The notes under the pieces were generated by a model. The model was given only the letters and a program-made list of their open reading frames with translations, was not told the DNA's origin and did not search any database. This document shows positions 47,797-57,578 of a DNA stretch of 64,000 nucleotides, in pieces. Numbering within the stretch: position 1 is the stretch's first letter; each line of letters opens with the position of its first letter. The translations under genes and the position numbers were made by a program. Source of the DNA: Haliscomenobacter sp041740695 (GTDB lineage Bacteria; Bacteroidota; Bacteroidia; Chitinophagales; Saprospiraceae). The DNA lies in contig NZ_JBGSLK010000085.1 of assembly GCF_041740695.1 (NCBI RefSeq), positions 9,419-73,418 on the forward strand, read 5' to 3'.

Positions 47797-50391
47797 TCAC
47801 CTCACCCCATACACACCTCCCCTCTTCGTCTGAAAGTCCACCACAAAGCCTTCATTTACAATTATTTCCCCCACTGTCCCAGGCTCCTTTACCACCGCTT
47901 TTCCCGGCGCAACCACTCCAAACAGCTGATTCCCATTCTCCCCGTTCGCCTGTACGATTTGTACATTTTGCACCCCTATCTGTGTATTTGTCCGCAACCT
48001 ACAATTTCCCCCCAAAGTCGAGCGGATTGTCGCTTGCAGCAGCACCCCATCCTTCCATTCCATATCCACCTCAAAGCCGCCCCGGGCTCGTAAACCCTTT
48101 ACTTTCCCGGTATGCCAGGCCTTCGGCAAGGCGGGCAACAAGTGAATTTCACCCGCATGACTCTGCAGCAATAGCTCCGCAATTCCTGCAGTAGCCCCAA
48201 AATTTCCATCGATTTGAAAAGGAGGATGCGCGTCAAAGAGGTTCGGATACGTGCCACCGCCCTGCATGGTGGTAACATTGGTACGCACCAGTTTGAAGAG
48301 GTTGGTGATCAGCTTCAATGCATGATCGCCATCGAAGAGCCGGGCCCAGATATTGACTTTCCAACCCATGGACCAACCCGTGGCAAAATCGCCACGCCGT
48401 TCCATCACCCGTTTGACTGCTGCCATCAATTCCGGCGAACTTTGTTGGATGATTTGATTGCTGGGGTGAATGGCGTAGAGGTGAGAGATGTGGCGATGCT
48501 GTACATCTCCATCTTCAAAATCTTCAGACCACTCTTGCAATTGGCCATATTTGCCGATTTGGTAAGGCAAAAGTTGGCTAATTTGTTGCCGCACGGAATC
48601 CACCATGGGGTCTTTCAATTGCAACAATTGCGCCGCTTCGAGGTAGCGGGCAAAGGCTTCCCGTACAATCGCCATATCCATCGTGGGGCCTGGGCTGAAG
48701 GTGGATTGTTTGTTGTCTTCGTACACAAAGTTTTGCTCGGGCGAATGACCGACTGGAGTAAGCAGGTAACCTTCGTCGTTTTTGACCAGCCAGCCCTGAT
48801 AAAACTCCACCACCCCTTTGAGCAGCGGAAACACCTCGTTTTTCAAAAATTGCTGGTCTCCACTGAACAGGTAATGCTCCCACAAATGACTCGTCAACCA
48901 GCCGCCGCCCATCGGCCAAAAGGAACAGGCACAGTTGTCCACGGGTTCGGCATGTCGCCAGATGTCCATGTTGTGGTGGGCCACCCAGCCGGAATTGCCG
49001 TACATGTTGCGGGCCGTTTCGCGACCATTGATGGATAGTTCCTTGATGGCGCGAAAAAAAGGCTCCTGGCATTCGGCGAGATTGGTGATCTCGGCGGGCC
49101 AATAGTTCATTTGGGCATTGATGTTAATGGTATAGGCACCATTCCAGGGAGGAGTTAGTTGGTCATTCCAGATGCCCTGCAGGTTGAGTGGTTGCCCACC
49201 GGGCCGAGAACCGGCAATCATCAGGTAACGCCCGTATTGAAAGTAGAGTGCTGCAAAATTAGGGTCTTGCCCATTTGCAAACAATTCCACCCGCCGATCA
49301 GTGGACAACTTGGATTGCTCCGTTTCCGCTGCGAGACTGAGCTCGACCCGTTTGAACAAATTTTGATAATCCAACAAATGCCGCTGGTACAAATTGGCGT
49401 AAGACCTTGGTTCAATGGCTTTAAAATAGCCATCCAGCAACACAGCGGGGTTCTTGCCTTCCGTAGCCGGGCTTTTGTCGAATCCATTGTAACTGGTCGC
49501 TGCACTCAGGACTATGGTCAATTCACTGACATTTTGCACCTGTATTTTTTCACCTTGCTGGCTAATGATACCGCCCGTATGGAGCACTTTTAGGCGGGTT
49601 TCAAAAGCCATACCCAGGCCATTGGCTTGTTCCTGGTACAAAAAATTGGCAGCCTGGGGCTTGCGCACTCCACTTTTTTCATACAACTCGGGGTACTTGT
49701 GCTGATCGCCCAATTTTTCCACCAGATCAAAATTGCGACGCAGGGCAAAACCTGGGGCACGGCCCAACAGGCGCAACACATTACCAGTACCTCGTTGCTG
49801 AGCAATAGCCTGATGTGGCGTAGAAAGTTGAATCGTACAATTGATTTTTTCGGGACCATTTGCATTGATTTTCAGCACTGTAATATGATCAGGATAACTG
49901 GCGAAATAGCTGCGACGGTAGGTGGTCGTGCCTATTTTATATTCAGTGTGAGCAGTGGCAGTGTTCAGGTCCAGGCTACGCCGGTAGTCCTTGATTTGGC
50001 TTGAGTCGTGCGCAAAATCCAGCCACAAATCGCTCATCGGTTGGTACATCTGGTGATTGCGGCCCAGCCATTCTTTGGTGATGATGGCTTGTGCTTCCTG
50101 GTATTTTTTGGCCTTGAGCAACTCCATCACCTGTGGGTAAGCCCGACGTACATTGATGTTGGAAAAAGTGCCATTGGGGTCGCCAGAATAGAGGGTGCCT
50201 TCGTTGAGTTGCACATGCTCCCGGATGGGATCGCCGTAAACCATAGCACCCATGAAGCCATTGCCAAGTGGGAGGGCCTCGGTCCAGACTTTGGCAGGCT
50301 GCTCGTACCACAATTGCAGGGCATTGGTTTGCGCTGAAAGGCCAACCGGGATCAACAAGGCCCAGAGCTGAATACGCAGGATGTTTTTCAT
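47797..50391 (-). CDS. GH95 alpha-L-fucosidase/galactosidase, secreted
   Basis: An 864-residue glycoside hydrolase family 95 enzyme, last gene of the minus-strand glycan operon. A signal peptide (LWALLIPVGLSAQ) leads into the N-terminal beta domain with LWYEQPAKVWTEALPLGNGF and QLNEGTLYSG. The (alpha/alpha)6 barrel carries LQGIWNDQLTPPWNGAYTIN, INAQMNYWPAEITNLAECQE and WVAHHNMDIWRHAEPVDN, all GH95 marks. GH95 enzymes invert configuration and remove alpha-1,2-linked fucose (some act on galactose). Periplasmic or outer membrane. Its start overlaps the stop of the adenosine deaminase gene by four bases (ATGA). With GH29 elsewhere in the window, the cell can attack several fucose linkages. Confidence 0.93.
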   Translation of the reverse strand: MKNILRIQLWALLIPVGLSAQTNALQLWYEQPAKVWTEALPLGNGFMGAMVYGDPIREHVQLNEGTLYSGDPNGTFSNINVRRAYPQVMELLKAKKYQEAQAIITKEWLGRNHQMYQPMSDLWLDFAHDSSQIKDYRRSLDLNTATAHTEYKIGTTTYRRSYFASYPDHITVLKINANGPEKINCTIQLSTPHQAIAQQRGTGNVLRLLGRAPGFALRRNFDLVEKLGDQHKYPELYEKSGVRKPQAANFLYQEQANGLGMAFETRLKVLHTGGIISQQGEKIQVQNVSELTIVLSAATSYNGFDKSPATEGKNPAVLLDGYFKAIEPRSYANLYQRHLLDYQNLFKRVELSLAAETEQSKLSTDRRVELFANGQDPNFAALYFQYGRYLMIAGSRPGGQPLNLQGIWNDQLTPPWNGAYTININAQMNYWPAEITNLAECQEPFFRAIKELSINGRETARNMYGNSGWVAHHNMDIWRHAEPVDNCACSFWPMGGGWLTSHLWEHYLFSGDQQFLKNEVFPLLKGVVEFYQGWLVKNDEGYLLTPVGHSPEQNFVYEDNKQSTFSPGPTMDMAIVREAFARYLEAAQLLQLKDPMVDSVRQQISQLLPYQIGKYGQLQEWSEDFEDGDVQHRHISHLYAIHPSNQIIQQSSPELMAAVKRVMERRGDFATGWSMGWKVNIWARLFDGDHALKLITNLFKLVRTNVTTMQGGGTYPNLFDAHPPFQIDGNFGATAGIAELLLQSHAGEIHLLPALPKAWHTGKVKGLRARGGFEVDMEWKDGVLLQATIRSTLGGNCRLRTNTQIGVQNVQIVQANGENGNQLFGVVAPGKAVVKEPGTVGEIIVNEGFVVDFQTKRGGVYGVR

Positions 50392-51851
50392 TTCTTCACC
50401 AGACTAAGTTGCAGTTGTTGTTCAAATTTGGCCAGCTGTTGTTGCAGGTTGTGGGTCAATTTAAGTTTCAATTTTTCCTCTTCGATGAAACTGAATTTGA
50501 TGCTATTCAGGATGTACTGTTTGATTTCAGCATAAGAGAGGTTCTTGTAGCGGTTGGCCAGCAGCACGAATTGCTCGGTGAGGTTGCTGCGCAAAATACC
50601 CGCGTCGTCGGTCGAAATGACGATGGGCACTTTGGCTGAGCGGTACAAGGAGATTGGGTGGCGATCATCTTTTACCTTGAGAATGTATTCGTTGCTGGTC
50701 AGGTTGATTTCCACGGCCACTTGTTGGGTTTGCATCAGTTTCAAGAGGTCGAAAACCTTGTTTTCGTAGGCCAGATCTACACCGTGCCCAATTCGGTGAG
50801 CCCCAGCTTCGCGTACCGCCGCATTGATGTGCCAGTTCAATTCTTCAGGTTTCACCAGGCCCAGGGTCAATTCTCCGGCGTGCATTGAAAATTTCACCGT
50901 GGGGAATTGTTTTTTGCACCATTTGAATAGTTGCATGTGCAGCCAATAGTTGCGCATGGAATTGGCATTGTCTTCAGGCGCTACAATGTTGACGCCCACA
51001 ATCAGGTTACTGCGCTCTGCCGACATAAAGGCAGCTACTGAATTGCCAAACACGGCAAGCTGGTCTTCAAGTACCCGGATGACAAAACTTTGAAAACGCA
51101 TGGTAAAAGTGCTGTCGTCGAGCATCAGCTCCCGGTGGGTCTTTTCGATGTTTTGGGCGTAATCGAGCACTTTGGCCTCGATGCCTTTTTTCAAAAATTG
51201 AGCATATAAGGTGTCCAACACACGAGCAAGGCCAACGCTGTTTCTTTGTCGTTGCAAGGAGTCCAGCACTGCCGCATAACCTTTCAGGTCAGATAAATCC
51301 AGTCCATGTTTGGCCGAGCGATACATACATTCGATGTACTGGACATTTTCTGCTTTGGCGCGTTGTTTGAGTTCAAGCAAGCCCTCCCGCAAGAGGCCTT
51401 TGCTGGGTAAATCAAATTTATCAAAGGCATCAAAGAAGTGTTTGTCGCTGGCTTCGTCGCCTTCGAAATAGTCTTTGATGGACCAAAAACGCAAAAGTTG
51501 GTAACGCAAGGCATCGAGACCTCCAGCGGCTTTGACTTCGCTGAATCGTTTGATGTCTTCGTTGGGAGTGGGTGCTTTGTCGTAGAGGGCCAAGGTTCGG
51601 AGGTTCACCCAAAAATCCGCTTTGAGGGCGTAATCAAAATAACTTTCGGCGTAAATGGAGCCGGAGAAGTGGTTGTGCAGGTCGCCACCTTTGGGCATTT
51701 GTTGGAAAAAGGCGGTGAGCAGCGCGCGGTTGTCGCGGATGGAATTGAGGTAATCGGAAATGTATTTTTCAGCGCTGACTTGGCTAGATAAAGTAATACT
51801 AGGTAAAATGAGTAGCGCCAGTAATAGCCAGGTAAAAGTGTATTTGAGCAT
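50388..51851 (-). CDS. Secreted adenosine deaminase-family protein
   Basis: A 487-residue metal-dependent hydrolase of the adenosine/AMP deaminase family with a signal peptide (TWLLLALLILPSITLSSQV). The zinc and catalytic residues are in place: GDLHNHFSGS (His59, His61), FSMHAGELTLG (His and Glu), HRIGHGVDLA and VISTDDAGIL (Asp pair). At about 490 residues it resembles the long, secreted ADGF-type deaminases rather than the ~340-residue cytosolic form. It would turn extracellular or periplasmic adenosine into inosine. Coupled by four overlapping bases to the GH95 gene and 34 bases after the oxidoreductase, it is an odd member of a glycan operon. Deamination of another amino-purine or pterin-like substrate is possible. 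Confidence 0.9.
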   Translation of the reverse strand: MLKYTFTWLLLALLILPSITLSSQVSAEKYISDYLNSIRDNRALLTAFFQQMPKGGDLHNHFSGSIYAESYFDYALKADFWVNLRTLALYDKAPTPNEDIKRFSEVKAAGGLDALRYQLLRFWSIKDYFEGDEASDKHFFDAFDKFDLPSKGLLREGLLELKQRAKAENVQYIECMYRSAKHGLDLSDLKGYAAVLDSLQRQRNSVGLARVLDTLYAQFLKKGIEAKVLDYAQNIEKTHRELMLDDSTFTMRFQSFVIRVLEDQLAVFGNSVAAFMSAERSNLIVGVNIVAPEDNANSMRNYWLHMQLFKWCKKQFPTVKFSMHAGELTLGLVKPEELNWHINAAVREAGAHRIGHGVDLAYENKVFDLLKLMQTQQVAVEINLTSNEYILKVKDDRHPISLYRSAKVPIVISTDDAGILRSNLTEQFVLLANRYKNLSYAEIKQYILNSIKFSFIEEEKLKLKLTHNLQQQLAKFEQQLQLSLVKK

Positions 51852-51885
51852 GTTTTAGGTGTTTATGCTTAGGTGAATCTTAACG

Positions 51886-52965
51886 TCAATCTAGCCGAAC
51901 CATTTCCCCTGTCCGCACGGATTCATCACAAGCGAAGGCAACTTTCAAACTATTCACTGCATCCGCCAAATGATCGGTCAAATCCAGATTCTCCTGAATC
52001 GCTTTCAAAAAATAACGCTGCTCCCGATTGCATAGCTCCTGGTGATCCGGCTCGTCCTGCAAGTCAATCCATTCATCTGGCCGGGTGAACTCATTGCTCG
52101 CGTCGATGTCGGCATGGTGCCAACGCAAGGATTCCGTTTTGGTATGTGAATCCACATTATCCGATTTGCCCGCTGCACCCGCGTCTTTGGCTAAGATGGA
52201 CACACAACCTTTGGGGCCAATCACGTCTTTTACAAAAAAGGCCGTTTCACTCATCATCGGGCCCCAACCCGCTTCGTACCAGCCAACTGAGCCGTCTTCA
52301 AAATGAATTTGTAATTGACCGTAGTTGTAATTGGTCGCTGGAATATCGTTGGTCATTCGAGCGCCAATGGCACTTACCCGCACGGGTTTAGAGCGCGTCA
52401 TTTGGCACATCACGTCAATGTAGTGCACTCCGCAGTCGACAATTGGGCTCAAACTTTTCATCAAATTGCGGTGCACATCCCACATGTAGCCGTGGCTTTG
52501 TTGGTTGAGGTTCATGCGCATGACCAGGGGTTTGCCAAGCTCCTGGGCAATTTCCACAAATTTGGCCCAAGAAGGGTGATGCCGCAAAATATAGCCCACC
52601 ACCACTTTTTTATCCGCTTTTTGCGCCGCTACCACTACCCTTTCAGCACCTTCCACGGTATCCGCAATGGGTTTTTCGATGAACACATGGCAACCCGCTT
52701 CCAAGGCCTGGATACAAAACTGCTCGTGAGTATCGGGATAAGTGGAGATACAAACTGCATCGGGTTGGGTTTCGGCCAATGCCTGGGTATAATCTGAATA
52801 CAGAGGGAAGCCACCACCCAGTTTTTCATTAAGAACTTCTTTACTTTTGCCCGTTGACACGATGCCACAAATCTCAAAACCGTCGAGTAGCTGATAAGCA
52901 AGGGCATGAGAAGCACCCATGTTGCCGCAGCCTACGACGAGTACTTTGATGGAAGTATTGTTCAT
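51886..52965 (-). CDS. Gfo/Idh/MocA-family oxidoreductase, cytoplasmic
   Basis: A 359-residue NAD(P)-dependent oxidoreductase. The Rossmann start is VLVVGCGNMGASHALAYQ and the family motif is FIEKPIADTVEGAERVV near residue 95, followed by VVVGYILRHHPSW. HYIDVMCQM contains the substrate-site His region. There is no signal peptide, unlike the Tat-exported relative at 20895-22226. It sits between a sulfatase gene (55 bases upstream) and the deaminase gene, in the glycan operon. A role in dehydrogenating a sugar released by the hydrolases, for example N-acetylneuraminate or a fucose derivative, is plausible but only from context. Confidence 0.9.
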   Translation of the reverse strand: MNNTSIKVLVVGCGNMGASHALAYQLLDGFEICGIVSTGKSKEVLNEKLGGGFPLYSDYTQALAETQPDAVCISTYPDTHEQFCIQALEAGCHVFIEKPIADTVEGAERVVVAAQKADKKVVVGYILRHHPSWAKFVEIAQELGKPLVMRMNLNQQSHGYMWDVHRNLMKSLSPIVDCGVHYIDVMCQMTRSKPVRVSAIGARMTNDIPATNYNYGQLQIHFEDGSVGWYEAGWGPMMSETAFFVKDVIGPKGCVSILAKDAGAAGKSDNVDSHTKTESLRWHHADIDASNEFTRPDEWIDLQDEPDHQELCNREQRYFLKAIQENLDLTDHLADAVNSLKVAFACDESVRTGEMVRLD

Positions 52966-53020
52966 TGATCCGATGTGTTATTTTGGGGGTAAAAATATTC
53001 TTCTGCTTCCAGAAAAAGAG

Positions 53021-54490
53021 TTATTCATCAAAAAAAATGATGTCCCATTTGGTAATCCAGGCTTTGTCGTAGGTGGGGTAACGGTCAATTTCATCACCAC
53101 CACCGTGCCAGCGCGGATCTTCATTCTGCGACATCCAGATGTCCAACTTCAATTGCAGGTTTTTTTTGAGTCGCTCGTATTTGGGATATTGAGCTAGATT
53201 ATTGACGTTGAAAGGATCGGCCTTGACGTCGTACAATTCCTCTCTCGGACGTTTGTCAAATCCAATTTGAAAAAAAGTACGCACATTGTCCTCCATGGCG
53301 TGGTCCATCATGTAGGCTTTGGTCGGTCCGCCGTCTACATCGCCGTATTCGGAAGGTGTGCCGGGGATAGTGGGATCACCTGCGGGCATGCGTTGGGGGC
53401 GGAGGTTGAGGATGTAGAGGTATTCCTTGGTCCGAATGGCCCGCATGGGATAACCAGGATAACCCAGCTCGTTTTTCCGACACAGGCAGTGCCGTTCTCT
53501 TTCCAAAAACACCTCCTCCCGATGCTGTTGCTTTTTGCCTTTTAAAACAGGCACCAAACTGATGCCATCCAAGTCTTTTGGAAGAGCCACCCCAGCCACC
53601 TCCAAAAACGTAGGCATCAAATCGATGAGGTTGACAAAGGTTTCCGAGCGGCGGTTTCGTTTGAATTTTTTGGGAAAACTGATCAAAAGTGGTACCCGGG
53701 TACCATAATCGTACAAATTCGCTTTGGCCCGAGGAAAAGGCATGCCATTGTCCCCGGTCACCACAATCATGGTATTCTCCAATAGACCTTCATCTTCCAG
53801 TTTTTTCAATAAAGCCCCAATTTCCCGGTCTACCCGTTTTATTTCGGCATAATAGTCGGCCAGGTCTCCGCGCACATCGGGTAAGTCGGGCAAAAATTTT
53901 GGCACGGTCAATTTTGTAGAATCAATGCCCACTTTTCGGCCATGTCCACGGGTGTAAGGGCGGTGCGGATCATTGGTGCCCCACCAGAAGCAAAAGGGCT
54001 TTTTGTTGCCAAGGCTATCCAGAAAAGCGCCAAATTCCTGCCGATGTCCCGCTGGATTCTCACGGTAACCCATTTTTTCAAACTTGCCGGGTGCCCAACC
54101 TTTGCGCTCAAAGGCAACTGCATAACCGTTTTGTTGCAACAATTTGACGTAGGTCGTTTCGGCGGTGTCCAGTTTGCCCACCAGGTTTACCCCTTCGCCC
54201 AATTTATGGGGGTATTTCCCTGTCAAAATAGCTGAGCGAGAAGGGGTACAAGATGGGGTAGCACAAAAGGCATGAGTGAAGACCATCCCCATCGTTGCCA
54301 ATCGTTCCAGGTTGGGGGTGTGTATCGGGGAATTTTCGTAGATGCTGGCAAAGGGATAACTCCAGTCGTCGGCTAAAATGAAAAGGATGTTGGGCTTCGC
54401 TGCTGGATCGACTGTAGGTTTGCAGGCAGAAATCAAACCCAGAACCAGCAATAAAAACAAAGATGAACCCGGCTTGCTTTTATATTCCAT
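53021..54490 (-). CDS. Arylsulfatase-family sulfatase (lipoprotein)
   Basis: A 489-residue type I sulfatase. A lipobox ends at Cys23 (LVLGLISAC), so the enzyme is probably a lipoprotein in the periplasm or on the surface. The metal-binding start is NILFILADDWSYPF. The modification site is the Cys type, CTPSRSAILTG with Cys81 and Arg85; Cys81 must be converted to formylglycine. VTGDNGMPFPRAKANLYDYG and KEYLYILNLRP fit the S1 family. Gene context (sialidase, fucosidase, esterases) suggests sulfated host-type or algal-like glycans as substrate. In operon with 55-base gaps on each side. Confidence 0.93.
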   Translation of the reverse strand: MEYKSKPGSSLFLLLVLGLISACKPTVDPAAKPNILFILADDWSYPFASIYENSPIHTPNLERLATMGMVFTHAFCATPSCTPSRSAILTGKYPHKLGEGVNLVGKLDTAETTYVKLLQQNGYAVAFERKGWAPGKFEKMGYRENPAGHRQEFGAFLDSLGNKKPFCFWWGTNDPHRPYTRGHGRKVGIDSTKLTVPKFLPDLPDVRGDLADYYAEIKRVDREIGALLKKLEDEGLLENTMIVVTGDNGMPFPRAKANLYDYGTRVPLLISFPKKFKRNRRSETFVNLIDLMPTFLEVAGVALPKDLDGISLVPVLKGKKQQHREEVFLERERHCLCRKNELGYPGYPMRAIRTKEYLYILNLRPQRMPAGDPTIPGTPSEYGDVDGGPTKAYMMDHAMEDNVRTFFQIGFDKRPREELYDVKADPFNVNNLAQYPKYERLKKNLQLKLDIWMSQNEDPRWHGGGDEIDRYPTYDKAWITKWDIIFFDE

Positions 54491-54545
54491 GGAAACACTG
54501 TTTTGATTTGGTTATTTTGGGAAAAAACAAATACTCAGATTAAAA

Positions 54546-57500
54546 TTATTCATTCAGTAAAAAATAAACGATGCGACAAGCGGTTCCATTGCTGTTGGCA
54601 TTTTTATCTGCACTAATTTTCAAGCTCAAGGTATGTTTTCCGGGCTTCAAATCCGCTCCCAGCATTAGGTACCAAGGCAAGTGTAGCTGCCCACTCCAAC
54701 GAGTGTACAAATCCAACTTGGCATACGGTTTTCCATCAATGGCGTACTCCAAAATTCCCGCATCTCCGCCCGAAACGATGGCAATCCCAATGGCGGTTCC
54801 ATTAAAAGGCAAGTTGAACTGGCTACCGGGTGTAGTAGCAATCAACATAGGCCGTTTGACAAAACCATCGCGGGTAGGCAGGCCATCCGTGGGTGTCCAA
54901 TTGGGGTCAATCTTCCAGTTGTTGTCCAGTTGGGCATTTTCAATCCCCAGGTATTTCCCTTTATCAAAACTGCTTTTATTTAGAGCAGGTGGAAAGGAGT
55001 TTGCAGCCATTTGTGGTGCTTGAAAACAAGTCGTAAATAAACTTTTGATCGCCGAATAATACAACTCCTGACCAAAGGGCGAAGGGTGTAAGTCTTTAAA
55101 ATCATCCGCCCAGGTGAATTCTTTGGCTGCAATTTTATCCCGCACCAATTTCGATAAGTTGATGGAAGGCAACATGTAGTGCTCGGCCAATTTTTCCTGA
55201 TTTTTTACCTCCAGTGGTATTTTCCCCTGCTCGTATTGCTGAATGTTGATGGGATCGGCAAAAGCCATCATCACGATGTCCATTTGGGGGTTGCTGCGTT
55301 TGGCATGGCGAATGATGCCTTCCAATGCACGAATTTGGGTCACACTATCCGTGCCGTTGCCCCGGTCATTCACGGCAGCTTCTACAAAAAGCAGGTCAAC
55401 CTCGCCTTTGTCCAGAATGTCCTGCTGCATCCGAAAAGCGTGTGGCACACTGCCAAGCGAAGGAATGCCAGCTGCGATAAAAGTGAACTGCACATCGGGG
55501 AAACGTTCCTGCAAATAGGTTGAAGTTTTATCCCTCCAGCCCTTGTTGAAGGTAATCGAGCCACCCAAAAAAGCTACGGTCGCCTTTTTGTCCCGCTTAA
55601 TAACCCTTTGAACATTCGCCAAAGCATTGCGGGGCTGGAAATAATCCCGATTGGGCAGCGGCTTTTTGACTGGATACGAGTTGGCGACAATAAAATCGCC
55701 CCACTCCGCCGCTCGCTGGATGGGGTAATGGTGACCTTCCAGCGTTTGGGGGCCAGCAGTTACGGGGTAGATGGTCGCTGGGCCACCCAATGCAGTGTAT
55801 TTTTGTACCAATGGATAAGTGTTTTCATCCGAGGGCACAATTTTGTCGGTGTTGGAAATAACGTGCAAAATGGGCACTTTGAATGAGGCCAGACCTTCCA
55901 AGTTGTCGAGGGGATTGTCTTTAAATGCCAGGGCTTCGGCTTCGGTCAGCTTCAGGACTTGTAACAATTGCGCCCAACTTTTGGCATCACCGGGTCCTTT
56001 TCCTTTGCCTCCAGGCCAACTTTTGATGTCACAAACGGGCCCTTCAGCGTAGATGCAACTCACCTTATCCGGGTTGCGTTTGGCCCAGGCGTAGGCGTAA
56101 AGACCACCTCGGCTGACGGCTTCCAGGGCAACTTTGGGGGCAAAATCCATTTTGTCGACCAAATGAGCATACACCCGATCCCAAGCCTGCATCGCCGCCG
56201 GGCTGCCGTATTGATCATCTACCTGCACAAAGACTACAAGAAATCCTCGAGCCAGCAATAAACTGTCCATTTCAGTGTGCCAATCGGGAAAGGAAGCCCG
56301 CCAAACCCAGGGATTACCCGCCAGTGCCTGTTTGGGTTTGACGTAATAAGCCCGCTGTTGATCCAATTGAAAATGCACCCGTTCGAATCCTTTCCAGCGA
56401 TCAGTTTGGGTGACTTTCTGCAAATCAAAGAGGCTTTCGGGCTGAATTTGTGCGTAAACGATTTTGGCGTAGCCGTCCTTTTCGTACAAGACCCCAATGT
56501 TTTGATCTTGCTGAATCACCAGATCAGAATAAGCCGCAGCGCCCGCGTAAATGGTTTTGCCTTTGTGCCAGCTTTGCCCTTCGTCGGTGCTGATCTTTAA
56601 GACCAGATTCTCGCGTTTGTTCTGCTGTTCCAGGTTGCTGAAAAGCAGCCATTTTTGCCCGGATTTAGTGGTGTAGTTGAGCATACTGCCTTCACAAACG
56701 GGGTCGTGTAATTGTCGCTCCACATAGACCGAATCCCATTTCACACCACCACTTTTGCTGCTGGCCATGATGCGGTGTTTGGTATCGCCGGATTGGTTGC
56801 GGCAGTTTAGCAAAATTCCACCATTCGACAATTCCGCAGCGGTACTTTCATTGCTGCCTGCGTAGGCGACATCGGGGGTGAGTTTCCAGGTTTTGCCGTG
56901 GTCATCGGAGTAAAAGGCGTGGGCCCAATAATCTTTACCCTGGTCTTGGGGTGGGCCAGCCGAATGATTGGCCGCCACAAAAATCCGACCACGGTAAGGG
57001 CCAGTATTCAATTGTAGGGCATGTCCGGGGGTATTGGCGTAATGCCGCCAGTCTTCTTTAAAATTGTAGGCAGAATTGATCTGTGGCTGTTTCGGTTTGG
57101 ACACAAAGCGGGTGATGTTGACGGGTGTTGACCAGGTTTGGCCTGCATCCGTGCTGGTTTTGTACCACACGTCGCGCATGGCTTTTCCTTCACGCACTTC
57201 GGCTTCGGAACCCGTCCCGGTATTGTAGAACAAAAACAGGCGCCCCTGGGGAAATCGTTTGTCGCTCAGGTCAAAAACGGGGGCTGGGTTTCCAGCTTGC
57301 AGGTTGCCATTTTCGACTACGGTTTGAAAGCCAGTCCAGGTTTGGCCATTGTCGCTACTCCTCTTGAGCACGATGCGAACATCGCCATGGTCACTGCAAG
57401 AGTTACGGCGGGCTTCGGCAAAAGCGAGCAAATCGCCCTTGGGTGCTTTGACGATGGCGGGAATGCGGTAACATTTGTAGCCTTCGTCACCATTTTGGAA

Positions 57501-57578
57501 GACGGTGGTTTCGGAAGTCGTTTGGCCGCACAGCCACTGCGTCAACAGGCAACAGTATACTATAATCAAGTACCTCAT
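54546..57578 (-). CDS. Sialidase - alpha/beta hydrolase - SGNH hydrolase fusion
   Basis: A 1010-residue three-enzyme fusion. After the signal peptide (YLIIVYCCLLTQWLCGQ), residues 25-385 are a GH33 sialidase: YRIPAIV, EARRNSCSDHGDVRI and Asp boxes SSDNGQTW, STDAGQTW, SDDHGKTW and STDEGQSW. Residues about 395-625 resemble an alpha/beta hydrolase with nucleophile elbow AVSRGGLYAY (Ser489), an acid in SNTDKIVP and a His in LEGHHYPIQ. Residues about 660-865 are an SGNH esterase: FLGGSITFNKGW (Ser674), a Gly block, AAVNDRGNG (Asn) and DLHPSPFGQ (Asp/His). The last 140 residues are a beta sandwich. The order suggests removal of O-acetyl groups and then sialic acid. It overlaps the upstream gene by four bases. 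Confidence 0.88.
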   Translation of the reverse strand: MRYLIIVYCCLLTQWLCGQTTSETTVFQNGDEGYKCYRIPAIVKAPKGDLLAFAEARRNSCSDHGDVRIVLKRSSDNGQTWTGFQTVVENGNLQAGNPAPVFDLSDKRFPQGRLFLFYNTGTGSEAEVREGKAMRDVWYKTSTDAGQTWSTPVNITRFVSKPKQPQINSAYNFKEDWRHYANTPGHALQLNTGPYRGRIFVAANHSAGPPQDQGKDYWAHAFYSDDHGKTWKLTPDVAYAGSNESTAAELSNGGILLNCRNQSGDTKHRIMASSKSGGVKWDSVYVERQLHDPVCEGSMLNYTTKSGQKWLLFSNLEQQNKRENLVLKISTDEGQSWHKGKTIYAGAAAYSDLVIQQDQNIGVLYEKDGYAKIVYAQIQPESLFDLQKVTQTDRWKGFERVHFQLDQQRAYYVKPKQALAGNPWVWRASFPDWHTEMDSLLLARGFLVVFVQVDDQYGSPAAMQAWDRVYAHLVDKMDFAPKVALEAVSRGGLYAYAWAKRNPDKVSCIYAEGPVCDIKSWPGGKGKGPGDAKSWAQLLQVLKLTEAEALAFKDNPLDNLEGLASFKVPILHVISNTDKIVPSDENTYPLVQKYTALGGPATIYPVTAGPQTLEGHHYPIQRAAEWGDFIVANSYPVKKPLPNRDYFQPRNALANVQRVIKRDKKATVAFLGGSITFNKGWRDKTSTYLQERFPDVQFTFIAAGIPSLGSVPHAFRMQQDILDKGEVDLLFVEAAVNDRGNGTDSVTQIRALEGIIRHAKRSNPQMDIVMMAFADPINIQQYEQGKIPLEVKNQEKLAEHYMLPSINLSKLVRDKIAAKEFTWADDFKDLHPSPFGQELYYSAIKSLFTTCFQAPQMAANSFPPALNKSSFDKGKYLGIENAQLDNNWKIDPNWTPTDGLPTRDGFVKRPMLIATTPGSQFNLPFNGTAIGIAIVSGGDAGILEYAIDGKPYAKLDLYTRWSGQLHLPWYLMLGADLKPGKHTLSLKISADKNANSNGTACRIVYFLLNE

